A program made the translations under genes and the position numbers. From Polaromonas sp. SP1 (lineage in GTDB: Bacteria > Pseudomonadota > Gammaproteobacteria > Burkholderiales > Burkholderiaceae_C), in contig NZ_CP031013.1 in NCBI RefSeq assembly GCF_003711205.1, positions 2,522,501 to 2,586,500 on the forward strand: a stretch of 64,000 nucleotides of DNA, read 5' to 3'. This document shows positions 16,398 through 25,436 of this stretch, piece after piece. The notes below the pieces were generated by a model, which made no database searches, had not been told where the DNA came from, and saw nothing but the letters and a program-made list of their open reading frames with translations. Positions within the stretch are counted from its first letter, which is position 1, and every line of letters begins with the position of its first letter.

Positions 16398-17053
16398 TGT
16401 TTAGGTACCAGATAACCCAGCCCACGCACGGTCTGGATGATGTCGTTTCCGAGCTTTTTACGCACGCCGTGGATATAGACCTCGACCGCGTTGCTGCTCA
16501 CGTCGTCTTTCCAGCTGAAGAGTTTTTCTTCAAGCTGTGCACGCGACAGCACCACGCCCGGGCGGGCAAGCAGGGGTTCGAGCACCGCCCATTCACGTGC
16601 CGACAGCGACACCGGCTGGCCGTTCAGGCTGGCCTCGCGGGTGGCGGGGTTCAGGCTCACGCCCTTGTGTTCAAACGCCGGCTCGGCCCGGCCCGCGCTG
16701 CGGCGTATCAGCGCGCGTATGCGGGCCAGCAGCTCGTCGGTGTCATAGGGTTTGACGACGTAATCGTCGGCACCGGCGTCCAGCCCGGCGATGCGGTCGC
16801 CCACCGCGTCACGCGCTGTGGCCACCATCACCGGCGTGGTGTTGCGGCGCGCGCGCAAGGCCCGCAGCACGTCCAGGCCGTCGCGCTTGGGCAGGCCCAG
16901 GTCCAGCAGCACCAGGTCGTACTGCGCACTGCGCAGGGCCTCGTCGGCCATGCTGCCGTCGCGCACCCAGTCGACGGCATAGTGCTCGGCGCGCAGCACC
17001 CGCAGCACGGTCTCGCCGATCATGGCGTCGTCTTCAACCAATAACAGGCGCAT
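16394..17053 (-). CDS. OmpR-family response regulator (QseB/PmrA/TctD-like)
   Basis: A 219-residue DNA-binding regulator. The receiver domain has the acidic pair in LLLVEDDA, phospho-acceptor Asp51 (LLDLGLP), the switch Thr/Ser region (VMVATARD) and the conserved lysine of VVKPYD. The winged-helix domain ends EVYIHGVRKKLG, the recognition helix. ATG at 17053 opens the receiver strand directly; an in-frame start 15 bases upstream only adds MGAQL. A GC-rich repeat follows the start immediately upstream, and a PmrA-like box with -10 lies at 17235-17267, overlapping the argH stop. Confidence 0.95.
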   Translation of the reverse strand: MRLLLVEDDAMIGETVLRVLRAEHYAVDWVRDGSMADEALRSAQYDLVLLDLGLPKRDGLDVLRALRARRNTTPVMVATARDAVGDRIAGLDAGADDYVVKPYDTDELLARIRALIRRSAGRAEPAFEHKGVSLNPATREASLNGQPVSLSAREWAVLEPLLARPGVVLSRAQLEEKLFSWKDDVSSNAVEVYIHGVRKKLGNDIIQTVRGLGYLVPKQ

Positions 17054-17056
17054 TAG

Positions 17057-17165
17057 TTGAGCCCCCACGGTCGCTCACTGCGTGTAGCTCCCTGCCCCCC
17101 GAGGGGGCCACCCGCCTGCGGCCCGGCAAAGCCGGTTCCGCGGCTCATGCTGGGTTGAAGAGCCC
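17057..17165 (+). repeat. Dispersed ~100-bp GC-rich repeat, copy 1 (5' leader of the response-regulator gene)
   Basis: It begins TTGAGCCCCCACGG, continues TCACTGCGTGTA, then CTGCCCCCCGAGGGGGC, and ends with GCGGCTCATGCTGGG. The same series of blocks in the same order occurs at 22739-22874 and, partly, at 36029-36115 inside ppc. Here it forms the leader between promoter box and start codon, which could fold strongly. Confidence 0.75.
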
Positions 17166-17234
17166 CAGCGGCCTCTGCGGGTGTGGGGCTGCTAATTGGC
17201 GGTAGTTGCATTGCTGAGTCCGTCGCAGTTACTG

Positions 17235-17262
17235 ACTCTACAAAGCACACCTTAGCGGGGGC

Positions 17263-17267
<5 letters not shown>
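17235..17267 (-). promoter_or_regulatory. PmrA/QseB-like box and -10 element of the two-component operon
   Basis: On the minus strand: GTTAAG, five bases, GCTAAG (17267 to 17251), exactly 10 bases, then TAGAGT (17240-17235). This is the same geometry as ahead of htrA (half-sites 5 apart, -10 hexamer 10 bases after). The first half-site overlaps the argH stop codon. It supports autoregulation of the response regulator. Confidence 0.5.
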
Positions 17268-18672
<1,405 letters not shown>

Positions 18673-18974
18673 GTCAGGCTTTCTTGTCGGGCAGGTGCTG
18701 GCCGGGATTCAGGGGGCCAGATGCGCTGTTTCGGGCGGATCTGCGGCCTCAGGGAGCTGTTTGGCTCACAAACCGCTTCCGGGAGGCTGAAATAGTGTTT
18801 CAAGTCATGGCCGAATGGCAGTGACCGGTGCAATACTCTTCCCTGCGATTTTATCTGCGCGCAGGGCTGGCCCGGAAATCCGGGCCGAAGCGCCGGGCCC
18901 GGCCCGCCTTTGGATCGCCAGCAGGTTCCAGACCACCATGACCCGAGCATGACCGAACAACTTCCGATCTGCGT
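18673..18974. other. 302-base divergent intergenic region, argH / algZ-like
   Basis: Must hold both promoters. I see no strong -10/-35 pair, no repeat copy and no RNA-like hairpin. No ORF with coding character was found in it. Confidence 0.4.
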
Positions 18975-20039
18975 ATGAAACCCATGCCTGTTCCGCAAAA
19001 TTTCGGCGAATCCACGCTGCTCGGCAGCCAGAGCCCGGTGGAGGACGAGGCCGCACCGCACCGCGCACCGCGCGCCAGCGTGTTTGACACCTGCCAGGTC
19101 GGGGTGATCCTGCGCGTGGTGCTGTTCATCGAAACCGTGGCCGGCGTGGGCGCCATGTTTGAAGCGCGCGCGCCGCTGGACTGGATGCTCCGGTTTTCGC
19201 TGCTGACGGGGGGTGTGCTGCCCGCCACGCTGGTCTGGCTGGTGGTGGTGTGCTCGCTGAAGGCGCGCCTGAACCGGCTGGCGGCGTCGCGCCAGTGGTT
19301 GTCGGGCCTCTTGCTGGGCGCTGCCGCCGGGCTTTACGGCTGCGGTCTGCTGGCCATGATGGGGCTGCTCCAGCCGGCGCCCTGGTGGGCCAGTGCGGCC
19401 GCGGGCACATTGCTTTCGGGCGTGGTGCTGGCGGGGCTTTTCTGGCGCGCCAAAGCACGCACGCCGGCCGCCACGGCAGCCCGGCTGGCCGAGCTGCAGT
19501 CGCGCATCCGGCCCCACTTTTTGTTCAACACGCTCAACAGCGCCATCGCGCTGGTGCGCGCCGAGCCGGCCAAGGCCGAGGCGGTGCTGGAAGACCTGAG
19601 CGAGCTGTTTCGCCACGCGCTGGCCGACCCGGCGGAATCGGTCACCCTGGGCCAGGAAATCGCGCTGGCCCAGCATTACCTGGCCATCGAGCAGGTGCGT
19701 TTTGGCGAGCGCCTGCAGGTGCAGTGGAGCCTGGATGAGGGCGCGAACGAGGCCAAGCTGCCGCCGCTGCTGCTGCAGCCCCTGGTGGAAAACGCCGTCA
19801 AGCACGGGGTGGAGCCCAGCGCCAGCGGCGCGCAGGTCAAGATATCGACCCTGAGGCGCGGCAGCACGGTGGTGGTCAAGGTGACCAATTCCACGCCCGC
19901 CGGCGTGGGCGAGCGCGGTAACGGCCTGGCGCTGGCCAATGTGCGTGAGCGCCTGGTGTTGCTGCATGATGTCGAGGCGAAATTCAAGACTGTGTACAAG
20001 GACGGCGTGTTTCAGGTCCGGCTGGAGATTCCCGCATGA
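18975..20039 (+). CDS. LytS/AlgZ-type sensor histidine kinase
   Basis: A 354-residue membrane kinase of the HPK8/His_kinase (PF06580) family. Four hydrophobic segments occupy about residues 43-155 (VGVILRVVLFIETVAGVGA, TGGVLPATLVWLVVVCSL, GLLLGAAAGLYGCGLLAMMG, TLLSGVVLAGLFW). The phospho-acceptor is His181 in RIRPHFLFNTLNS, the family signature. The ATP-binding part has LLLQPLVENAVKHGV and GNGLALANVRERL. It overlaps the following LytTR regulator by 4 bases (ATGA). In pseudomonads the AlgZ/AlgR pair governs surface functions; the targets here are unknown. Confidence 0.93.
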   Translation: MKPMPVPQNFGESTLLGSQSPVEDEAAPHRAPRASVFDTCQVGVILRVVLFIETVAGVGAMFEARAPLDWMLRFSLLTGGVLPATLVWLVVVCSLKARLNRLAASRQWLSGLLLGAAAGLYGCGLLAMMGLLQPAPWWASAAAGTLLSGVVLAGLFWRAKARTPAATAARLAELQSRIRPHFLFNTLNSAIALVRAEPAKAEAVLEDLSELFRHALADPAESVTLGQEIALAQHYLAIEQVRFGERLQVQWSLDEGANEAKLPPLLLQPLVENAVKHGVEPSASGAQVKISTLRRGSTVVVKVTNSTPAGVGERGNGLALANVRERLVLLHDVEAKFKTVYKDGVFQVRLEIPA

Positions 20040-20776
20040 AGCTCAAAATACTGGTGGTTGACGATGAAGCGCTGGCGCGGTCCCGCCTGCGCACCCTGGT
20101 GGGTGACTGCACGGCGCCTGCCGCGGTGGTGGCGGCCGAGGCGGCAGACGCGGCCGAGGCCACCACGGCTTTGCAGCGCGAAGCGTTTGACGCGGTGCTG
20201 CTCGACATCCGCATGCCGGGCGCCGACGGCCTGGCGCTGGCTGCCACCATTGCCGCGCTGCCGCAGCCGCCTGCCGTGGTGTTTGTGACGGCTCACTCCG
20301 AGCATGCCGTGCAGGCTTTCGAGCTGGAAGCGGTTGACTACCTGACCAAACCCGTGCGCCTGGAGCGCCTGCAGCAGGCGCTACAAAAAGTAGAGCGCCT
20401 GGCCAAGAAAACACGCGGGCTGCAGGCCAATTCGACTGAAGAAATGCTGATCATCCAGGATCGCGGCCGGACCGAGCGCGTGCCGTTGGCCGAGGTGCTG
20501 TACTTCAAGGCCGAACTCAAATACATCACGGTGCGCACTATCCAGCGCAGCTACATCCTGGACGGCTCGCTCAGCGAGCTTGAGGAGCGCCATGCCCCGC
20601 AGTTCATGCGTATCCACCGCAACGCGCTGATTGCGCGGCGCGCGGTGCGCGCGCTTGAAAAGCATTTCGACCCCGAAGAAGGTGAAGGCTGGGCCGTCCG
20701 CCTCAACGGGGTGGACGAGCTGTTGGCCGTGTCGCGGCGCCAGCTCAGCGCCGTGCGAGAAGCGATTTCCGGCTGA
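20036..20776 (+). CDS. LytTR-type response regulator (AlgR-like)
   Basis: A 246-residue regulator. The receiver domain starts LKILVVDDEALARSRLR, has phospho-acceptor Asp57 (LLDIRMPG) and the switch lysine in YLTKPVRLERLQQAL. A linker at about 115-132 (LQKVERLAKKTRGLQA) leads to a LytTR DNA-binding domain at about 140-245 (VLYFKAELKYITV, FMRIHRNALIARRAV). The linker coincides with a stretch of DNA that resembles the dispersed repeat (20380-20428). Paired by a 4-base overlap with the AlgZ-like kinase. Confidence 0.94.
   Translation: MKLKILVVDDEALARSRLRTLVGDCTAPAAVVAAEAADAAEATTALQREAFDAVLLDIRMPGADGLALAATIAALPQPPAVVFVTAHSEHAVQAFELEAVDYLTKPVRLERLQQALQKVERLAKKTRGLQANSTEEMLIIQDRGRTERVPLAEVLYFKAELKYITVRTIQRSYILDGSLSELEERHAPQFMRIHRNALIARRAVRALEKHFDPEEGEGWAVRLNGVDELLAVSRRQLSAVREAISG
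20380..20428 (-). repeat. Probable in-frame copy of the ~60-bp repeat inside the AlgR-like gene
   Basis: GCTACAAAAAGTAGAGCGCC, then TGGCCAAGAAAACACGCGGG and CTGCAG. It aligns over about 46 bases, with roughly 40 identities by eye, to the stretch at 51389-51438 in yceD, which in turn follows the intergenic copy at 46077. It encodes the receiver-LytTR linker. Resemblance by eye; coding constraint could contribute. Confidence 0.35.
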
Positions 20777-20790
20777 CCCATCCTTTCAAA

Positions 20791-20820
20791 ATTCCTGCTC
20801 ATTCCTGCTCATTCCTGCTC
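20791..20820 (+). repeat. Three exact tandem copies of ATTCCTGCTC
   Basis: Three perfect 10-base units lie between the AlgR-like stop and the FkbM start, partly preceded by a related CAAA. Copy-number change here would alter the leader of the FkbM gene but not its frame. Confidence 0.9.
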
Positions 20821-20838
20821 AATTCAATAACTGCCTCC

Positions 20839-21582
20839 ATGCCCAAACACGCCGACTTCACGCAACGCCACGTCAACCGTTTCAGCAATGAACCCGCCGT
20901 CGAGCGCCAGATGGTGCAGGAATTCTTCGGCCCGAAGCCGGGCTTTTATGTCGATGTGGGCGCCAACGACCCGGTGCTGGACTCCCAGTCGCAGCACCTT
21001 GAGGTGCTGGGATGGACGGGGCTGCTGGTGGAGCCCGACCCGGACTGCTGCGAGTTGCTGCGCCAAAGCCGCAAGGGCGTGGTGATCGAGATGGCCTGCT
21101 CCAGCCCCGAAAACGCCGGCAAGCAGCTGCAGCTCAACCGTGCCGGGCCGCATTCGACGCTGGAGGACCGGCCCATCGCGCTCGGCGCCGTAGTGCGCTC
21201 TACCGTGGCGGTGCGCTGCGAGACGCTGGATGCCATGCTGCGCCAGCACAACGCACCGGTGGGGTTTGATTTGCTCTCCATCGACATCGAGGGGCATGAG
21301 CTGGTGGCGCTGTCGGGTTTTGACTTCGGCTATTGGCAACCCCGCCTGGTGCTGATCGAGGACCACGTCACCCATCACCACAAGCATGCCCTGATGCGCA
21401 AGAGCGGTTACCAGCTCATTTTGCGAACCGGCCTGAACAGCTGGTACGTTCCGGCGAAAGCGTCCTACACCTTTTCCTGGGCGGCGCGGTTTGAATATCT
21501 ACGTAAGTACTATCTGGGGCTTCCGACACGCAAGCTCCGCTATTCGCGGCCGGCAGCAACCATTCAAACGCAAAACACATGA
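20839..21582 (+). CDS. FkbM family SAM-dependent methyltransferase
   Basis: A 247-residue methyltransferase. The SAM-binding core is clear: FYVDVGANDPVLDSQS (motif I), GLLVEPDPDCCELLRQ (motif II), and DLLSIDIEGHELVALSGFDF, the FkbM hallmark 'lkiDvEGhE'. Family members O-methylate sugars or polyketides; this one may modify a surface glycan, but no glycan locus is adjacent. It lies 62 bases behind the AlgR-like gene and overlaps the AI-2E-family gene by 4 bases. Confidence 0.9.
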   Translation: MPKHADFTQRHVNRFSNEPAVERQMVQEFFGPKPGFYVDVGANDPVLDSQSQHLEVLGWTGLLVEPDPDCCELLRQSRKGVVIEMACSSPENAGKQLQLNRAGPHSTLEDRPIALGAVVRSTVAVRCETLDAMLRQHNAPVGFDLLSIDIEGHELVALSGFDFGYWQPRLVLIEDHVTHHHKHALMRKSGYQLILRTGLNSWYVPAKASYTFSWAARFEYLRKYYLGLPTRKLRYSRPAATIQTQNT

Positions 21583-22742
21583 CACAAGAAGAAGCAGTTT
21601 CTGCGCCGCCCGCAGAGCCCGTCCAGGCCGCGGATGCACAGCGCGTGCTGCTTCACATGCCGGTCGACATCCGCAGCATGTCACTGGTCGTGCTGGCCGG
21701 CCTGGCCTTTTTGTTTGTGCTGCATTGGGCCAAGGCGGTTTTTATTCCGGTGATGGTGGGCGTGCTGTTCAGCTATGCGTTGTCGCCCGTGGTCAACTGG
21801 CTGGAATGCAAGCGCGTGCCGCGCTGGCTGGGTTCGGCGGTGCTGCTGCTGGCCATCCTCGGCAGCCTCGGCACGACCGCCTATGCGCTCAGCGATGAGG
21901 CGGCGGACTTCGTGGAGGCCTTGCCGGCGGCGGCGCAGAAGTTCCGCCAGGCCGTGAAGGCGCGCAGCGGCCGCTCCGACAGCGCGCTGGATACCGTGCA
22001 GAAAGCGGCCGCGCAAATCGAGCAGGCCACACAGGACAGCGGCGTGCCCAGCACCTCGCGCGGGGCGATGCGTGTCGTGATCGAGCCTTCGCACTTCAAC
22101 ATCAAGAACTACCTGTGGTCGGGCACTATTGGCCTCATCGCCCTGATCGGCCAGGCCACGGTGGTGGTTTTCCTGACCTATTTCCTGATGCTCTCTGGCG
22201 ATACCTTCCGGCGCAAACTGATCAAACTGGCGGGCGACAGCCTCAGCAGCAAAAAGATCACGCTGCAGGCGCTCAATGAAATCACCGACCAGATCCAGCG
22301 CTACCTGCAGGTGCAGCTGCTCACCAGCGCGCTGGTGGGTGTGCTGACCTGGCTGGCCTTTATGGCCCTCGGCCTGGACAACGCCGCCGTGTGGGGTATT
22401 TTTGCCGCCGTGCTCAACCTGGTGCCCTATGTCGGTTCGCTGGTGACCGCGGGGGGCGCGGCGCTGGTCGCCTTCATGCAATTCGGCTCGCTCAACATGG
22501 CGCTGGCCGCGGGCGGGGCTTCGATGTTCATCCACACCATCATCGGCAACCTGCTCACGCCCTGGCTCACCAGCCGCGCCAGCCGCATGAACCCGGTGGC
22601 GGTGTTTGTCGGGCTGCTGGCCTGGGGCTGGCTGTGGGGCGTGTGGGGCTTGCTGCTGGGTATTCCCATCCTCATGATGGTCAAATCGATTTGTGACCGG
22701 GTGGATGACCTGAAACCCATCGGTGAGTTTTTAGGAAGTTGA
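21579..22742 (+). CDS. AI-2E/PerM family inner-membrane transporter
   Basis: A 387-residue polytopic protein. After a cytoplasmic N-terminus it has the first helix pair (VVLAGLAFLFVLHWAKAVFI, PVMVGVLFSYALSPVVNWLE), a large amphipathic middle region, and the C-terminal helices including AVLNLVPYVGSLVTAGGAAL, the conserved 'pyvGp' segment of the family, and GLLLGIPILMMVKSICDRV. Members have been linked to export of autoinducer-2 or to Na+/H+ exchange; the substrate is not predictable. Translation is coupled to the FkbM gene. Confidence 0.9.
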   Translation: MTQEEAVSAPPAEPVQAADAQRVLLHMPVDIRSMSLVVLAGLAFLFVLHWAKAVFIPVMVGVLFSYALSPVVNWLECKRVPRWLGSAVLLLAILGSLGTTAYALSDEAADFVEALPAAAQKFRQAVKARSGRSDSALDTVQKAAAQIEQATQDSGVPSTSRGAMRVVIEPSHFNIKNYLWSGTIGLIALIGQATVVVFLTYFLMLSGDTFRRKLIKLAGDSLSSKKITLQALNEITDQIQRYLQVQLLTSALVGVLTWLAFMALGLDNAAVWGIFAAVLNLVPYVGSLVTAGGAALVAFMQFGSLNMALAAGGASMFIHTIIGNLLTPWLTSRASRMNPVAVFVGLLAWGWLWGVWGLLLGIPILMMVKSICDRVDDLKPIGEFLGS

Positions 22743-22874
22743 GCCCTCACGCTTCCCCCACTGCGTGTGGGTCGCTGCCCCCCGAGGGGGCCGCCCGCCT
22801 GTGGCCCGGCCCTTCGACAGGCTCAGGACAGGCCAAGGCCGGTTTCACGGCTCATGCTGGTATAAAACCCCAGC
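22739..22874 (+). repeat. Dispersed GC-rich repeat, copy 2, with a nested 22-24-base insert
   Basis: It starts at the AI-2E gene stop with GTTGAGCCCTCACGC, then CCACTGCGTGTGG, GCTGCCCCCCGAGGGGG, and ends CACGGCTCATGCTGG. Relative to copy 1 it carries an extra CCTTCGACAGGCTCAGGACA block (from about 22811), a sequence that resembles a small repeat widespread in other proteobacterial genomes. Confidence 0.75.
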
Positions 22875-22919
22875 GATCGTTTCTGATTTCGCCGTGTTTA
22901 AAAAGATGAGGAAAAAGCC

Positions 22920-23702
22920 ATGATGGAACTGCTGACCGACCCGCAAATGTGGATCGCCTTTGCCACGCTGACCGCGCTGGAACTGGTGCTGGGCATCGAC
23001 AACATCATCTTCATCTCCATCCTGGTCGACAAGCTGCCCAAGGAGAAGCAGGAGTTGGCGCGGCGGCTGGGGCTGTTTATGGCGATGTTCATGCGCATCG
23101 GCCTGCTGTTTGTGCTGTCATGGATCATCGGGCTGGTGGAGCCGCTCTTCACCGTCTTCAAGGAAGAAATCTCCGGGCGCGACCTGATCCTGATCGCCGG
23201 GGGCCTGTTCCTGATCTGGAAAAGCACCGGTGAAATCCACCAGTCGATGGAAGGCGAAGAAGGCCACGCCTCCAGCGCCGTCAAGGCTACGTTCGCCGCC
23301 GTGATCGTCCAGATCATGATTGTGGACATGGTGTTCTCGCTCGACTCCATCATCACCGCTGTCGGCATGGTCGACAGCCTGCCGGTCATGATTGCCGCCG
23401 TCATCGCCTCGGTGGGCTTGATGATGCTGTTTGCACCGGCCATAGGCCGTTTCGTGTCCGACCACCCGACCATCAAGATGCTGGCCTTGTCCTTCCTCGT
23501 CGTGGTGGGTGTGGTGCTGATCGCCGAGGGCCTGGACCACCATGTGCCCAAGGGCTATGTGTACTTTGCGATGGCGTTTTCTGTGGCGGTGGAGATGCTC
23601 AACATCCGCATGCGGCGCAAGACGGCCAAACCGGTGCAGTTGAGAACCGCTTACAAGAATGGCGACCACGACGGCAAGGCCGACGCAAGCCATAAGCCCT
23701 GA
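22920..23702 (+). CDS. TerC family integral membrane protein
   Basis: A 260-residue protein of the TerC/YkoY-like family. The opening LTALELVLGIDNIIFISILV contains the family-specific acidic residues in membrane helices (E and D), repeated in IVQIMIVDMVFSLDSIITAVG. These two inverted halves bind divalent metal; members have been linked to manganese export and metallation of exoenzymes and, in tellurite operons, to resistance. No ter genes are nearby, so a metal-homeostasis role is the better guess. The start MMEL offers two adjacent ATGs behind GAGGAAAAAG. Confidence 0.93.
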   Translation: MMELLTDPQMWIAFATLTALELVLGIDNIIFISILVDKLPKEKQELARRLGLFMAMFMRIGLLFVLSWIIGLVEPLFTVFKEEISGRDLILIAGGLFLIWKSTGEIHQSMEGEEGHASSAVKATFAAVIVQIMIVDMVFSLDSIITAVGMVDSLPVMIAAVIASVGLMMLFAPAIGRFVSDHPTIKMLALSFLVVVGVVLIAEGLDHHVPKGYVYFAMAFSVAVEMLNIRMRRKTAKPVQLRTAYKNGDHDGKADASHKP

Positions 23703-23707
23703 TCGGG

Positions 23708-24301
23708 TTGCCGCCCGTGACGCGCCCGCGCTGCGCCGCGTGCCTCAGGCCGCAGAGTGTCTGTATCTGCGCGTGGGTTACGCCCATCGCGCATAAGGCC
23801 GACGTATTGATACTCCAGCACCCGCTGGAGGTCGACCACGCCAAAAACAGCGCCCGCCTGCTGCACCTGAGCCTGCCGCGCAGCCGAGTGCTGACGGGTG
23901 AGGCCTTTGACGAAGGCATCTTGCGTGATGCGTTGGCGGGGCCGAAGTACACCGTGCTCCTGTACCCGCAAACGCCGGAAGACGAGGCACCCGTTCCGGA
24001 TACCGCACAACTCAAGGACCCGTCACGCGTACGGCTCGTCGTGCTGGACGGCACCTGGCGCAAAAGCCGCAAGATGCTGCACCTGAGCCCGCTGCTGCGG
24101 CAGCTGCCGCGCTTGTCGCTCGACGATGCGCCGGCGTCGAACTACCTGATCCGCAAGGCCCACAAGCCAGGGCAGCTCTCAACGCTGGAGGCGACCTGCG
24201 CGGCGCTGGCGCAGCTGGAAGGTGATCCTGAAAGATACCAACCCTTGCTCAAGGCCTTTGACGGCTTTGTCGCGCAGCAACTGGCCTTTGTGCCGAAGTA
24301 G
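23708..24301 (+). CDS. tapT: tRNA-uridine aminocarboxypropyltransferase (DTW domain, TapT-like)
   Basis: Members of this family install acp3 on uridine of tRNA from SAM. A 197-residue protein with the N-terminal cysteine cluster RCAACLRPQSVCICAW, the central LVVLDGTWRKSRKM (DxTW motif that names the family) and SNYLIRKAHKPGQLSTLEA. The start is ambiguous: TTG at 23708 or GTG at 23717, the latter giving a protein starting at TRPRCAAC; neither has a strong ribosome site. It follows terC by 5 bases and is probably co-transcribed. Confidence 0.88.
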   Translation: MPPVTRPRCAACLRPQSVCICAWVTPIAHKADVLILQHPLEVDHAKNSARLLHLSLPRSRVLTGEAFDEGILRDALAGPKYTVLLYPQTPEDEAPVPDTAQLKDPSRVRLVVLDGTWRKSRKMLHLSPLLRQLPRLSLDDAPASNYLIRKAHKPGQLSTLEATCAALAQLEGDPERYQPLLKAFDGFVAQQLAFVPK

Positions 24302-24313
24302 CCAGGCTTCAGT

Positions 24314-24931
24314 TCAATCGCCCAGGTCGATCACACCGGCCAGTGGCACCCCGCTGGGCGCCGCATAGTCCGCAATCACCGCCGCGCGCCCCGCATGCGC
24401 GGAGATGCCCTGAAGCTGCGCTTTGACAAACGCAATCGAAGGCGCATCCAGCGCGGCAAAAGGCTCATCGAGCAACAACAGCGCCGCGCCAGACGCAAAC
24501 GCCGCCGTCAACCAGACCTTGCGCTTTGAGCCGGTAGAGAGCATGAACAGCTGCTTTCCCATGTGCGGTTCCAGCCCCAGGCCTTCGACCAGCGGGGCGA
24601 TCAAACCCGCATCAAAGCCTGGGTAGCGATCACCGACGGTTTTGAAAAACTGCGCCGGCGTGAGCTGGTCAAACGTGTCGGTACGCGGTTCCATCCAGAA
24701 CAGCTGCCGGCGGTAGGCGTCGGGCTCTGCCTTGAGCGAGATACCGTTAAGCCGCAATTGCCCTTGGTCTGCGGGCAAGGCGCCCGCCAGCAAACGCAGC
24801 AGCGTGCTCTTGCCGCGCCCGTCACCGCCTTGCACCAGCGTGACACCCGGCAGGATCTCACCCGACCAGTTGGCGAGGATTTCGACCTGGGGGTTGGGGT
24901 AGCGGAACCACAGATTTTCAATGGTGAGCAT
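24314..24931 (-). CDS. Orphan ABC transporter ATP-binding protein
   Basis: A 205-residue ATPase subunit. Walker A is GGDGRGKS at 35-42, the signature motif LSTGSKRKV lies near 135, and Walker B plus D-loop read ALLLLDEPFAALD. The Q-loop region (RRQLFWMEPR) lacks the expected glutamine at its usual place. Length and motif wording are like CcmA/ABC-2 type ATPases, which pair with a separate permease, but no permease gene adjoins it. ATG at 24931 directly opens the first strand; a longer frame to 25027 adds a non-conserved 32 residues overlapping the divergent VOC gene's leader. Confidence 0.88.
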   Translation of the reverse strand: MLTIENLWFRYPNPQVEILANWSGEILPGVTLVQGGDGRGKSTLLRLLAGALPADQGQLRLNGISLKAEPDAYRRQLFWMEPRTDTFDQLTPAQFFKTVGDRYPGFDAGLIAPLVEGLGLEPHMGKQLFMLSTGSKRKVWLTAAFASGAALLLLDEPFAALDAPSIAFVKAQLQGISAHAGRAAVIADYAAPSGVPLAGVIDLGD

Positions 24932-25055
24932 GGCGGGGTGTTTGATGGATGACCTGATGGTCGCAGAGGTAAATGCCAGAGTCTGGCCAAATGTTAATCT
25001 GCAATTTTGGGTCTTGGGCCGGTCCACTGTTCAATTCGACAAGGAGCTTGTATTT

Positions 25056-25424
25056 ATGAGTTTTGGAAAAACCACTCCCATCCTCCGCATCTTTGACGAA
25101 GCCAAAGCACGCGAGTTCTACATCGACTTCCTCGGCTTCAAGGTCGATTGGGAGCATCGTTTTGAACCCGGCCTGCCGCTCTACCTGCAAATCTCCAGGG
25201 GCGGCTGCGTGCTGCATTTGTCGGAGCACCATGGGGATTGCAGCCCGGGCGCGGCGATGCGGATTGAAACGGATGAGCTGGATGCGTTCCACCAGCAGCT
25301 CCTGGCGAAGAATTACAAACACGCCCGGCCCGGGATTGAAGACACGCCGTGGGAAAGCCGGGACATGTCGGTGCACGACCCGTTCGGCAACCGGCTCACA
25401 TTCACCAATGCGATCAGCACCTGA
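25056..25424 (+). CDS. Glyoxalase/bleomycin-resistance (VOC) superfamily protein
   Basis: A 122-residue protein. The text ILRIFDEAKAREFYIDFLGF is the standard first beta-alpha unit of VOC proteins; LYLQISRGGCVLHLSEH and the closing MSVHDPFGNRLTFTNA complete the fold and match the bleomycin-resistance-type subgroup. One or two such proteins form dimers binding a metal or drug; the ligand is unknown. ATG at 25056 is preceded by AAGGAG. It diverges from the ABC ATPase gene (124 bases between) and is followed 12 bases later by the thioesterase gene. Confidence 0.9.
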   Translation: MSFGKTTPILRIFDEAKAREFYIDFLGFKVDWEHRFEPGLPLYLQISRGGCVLHLSEHHGDCSPGAAMRIETDELDAFHQQLLAKNYKHARPGIEDTPWESRDMSVHDPFGNRLTFTNAIST

Positions 25425-25436
25425 GAGGGCCCTGCC

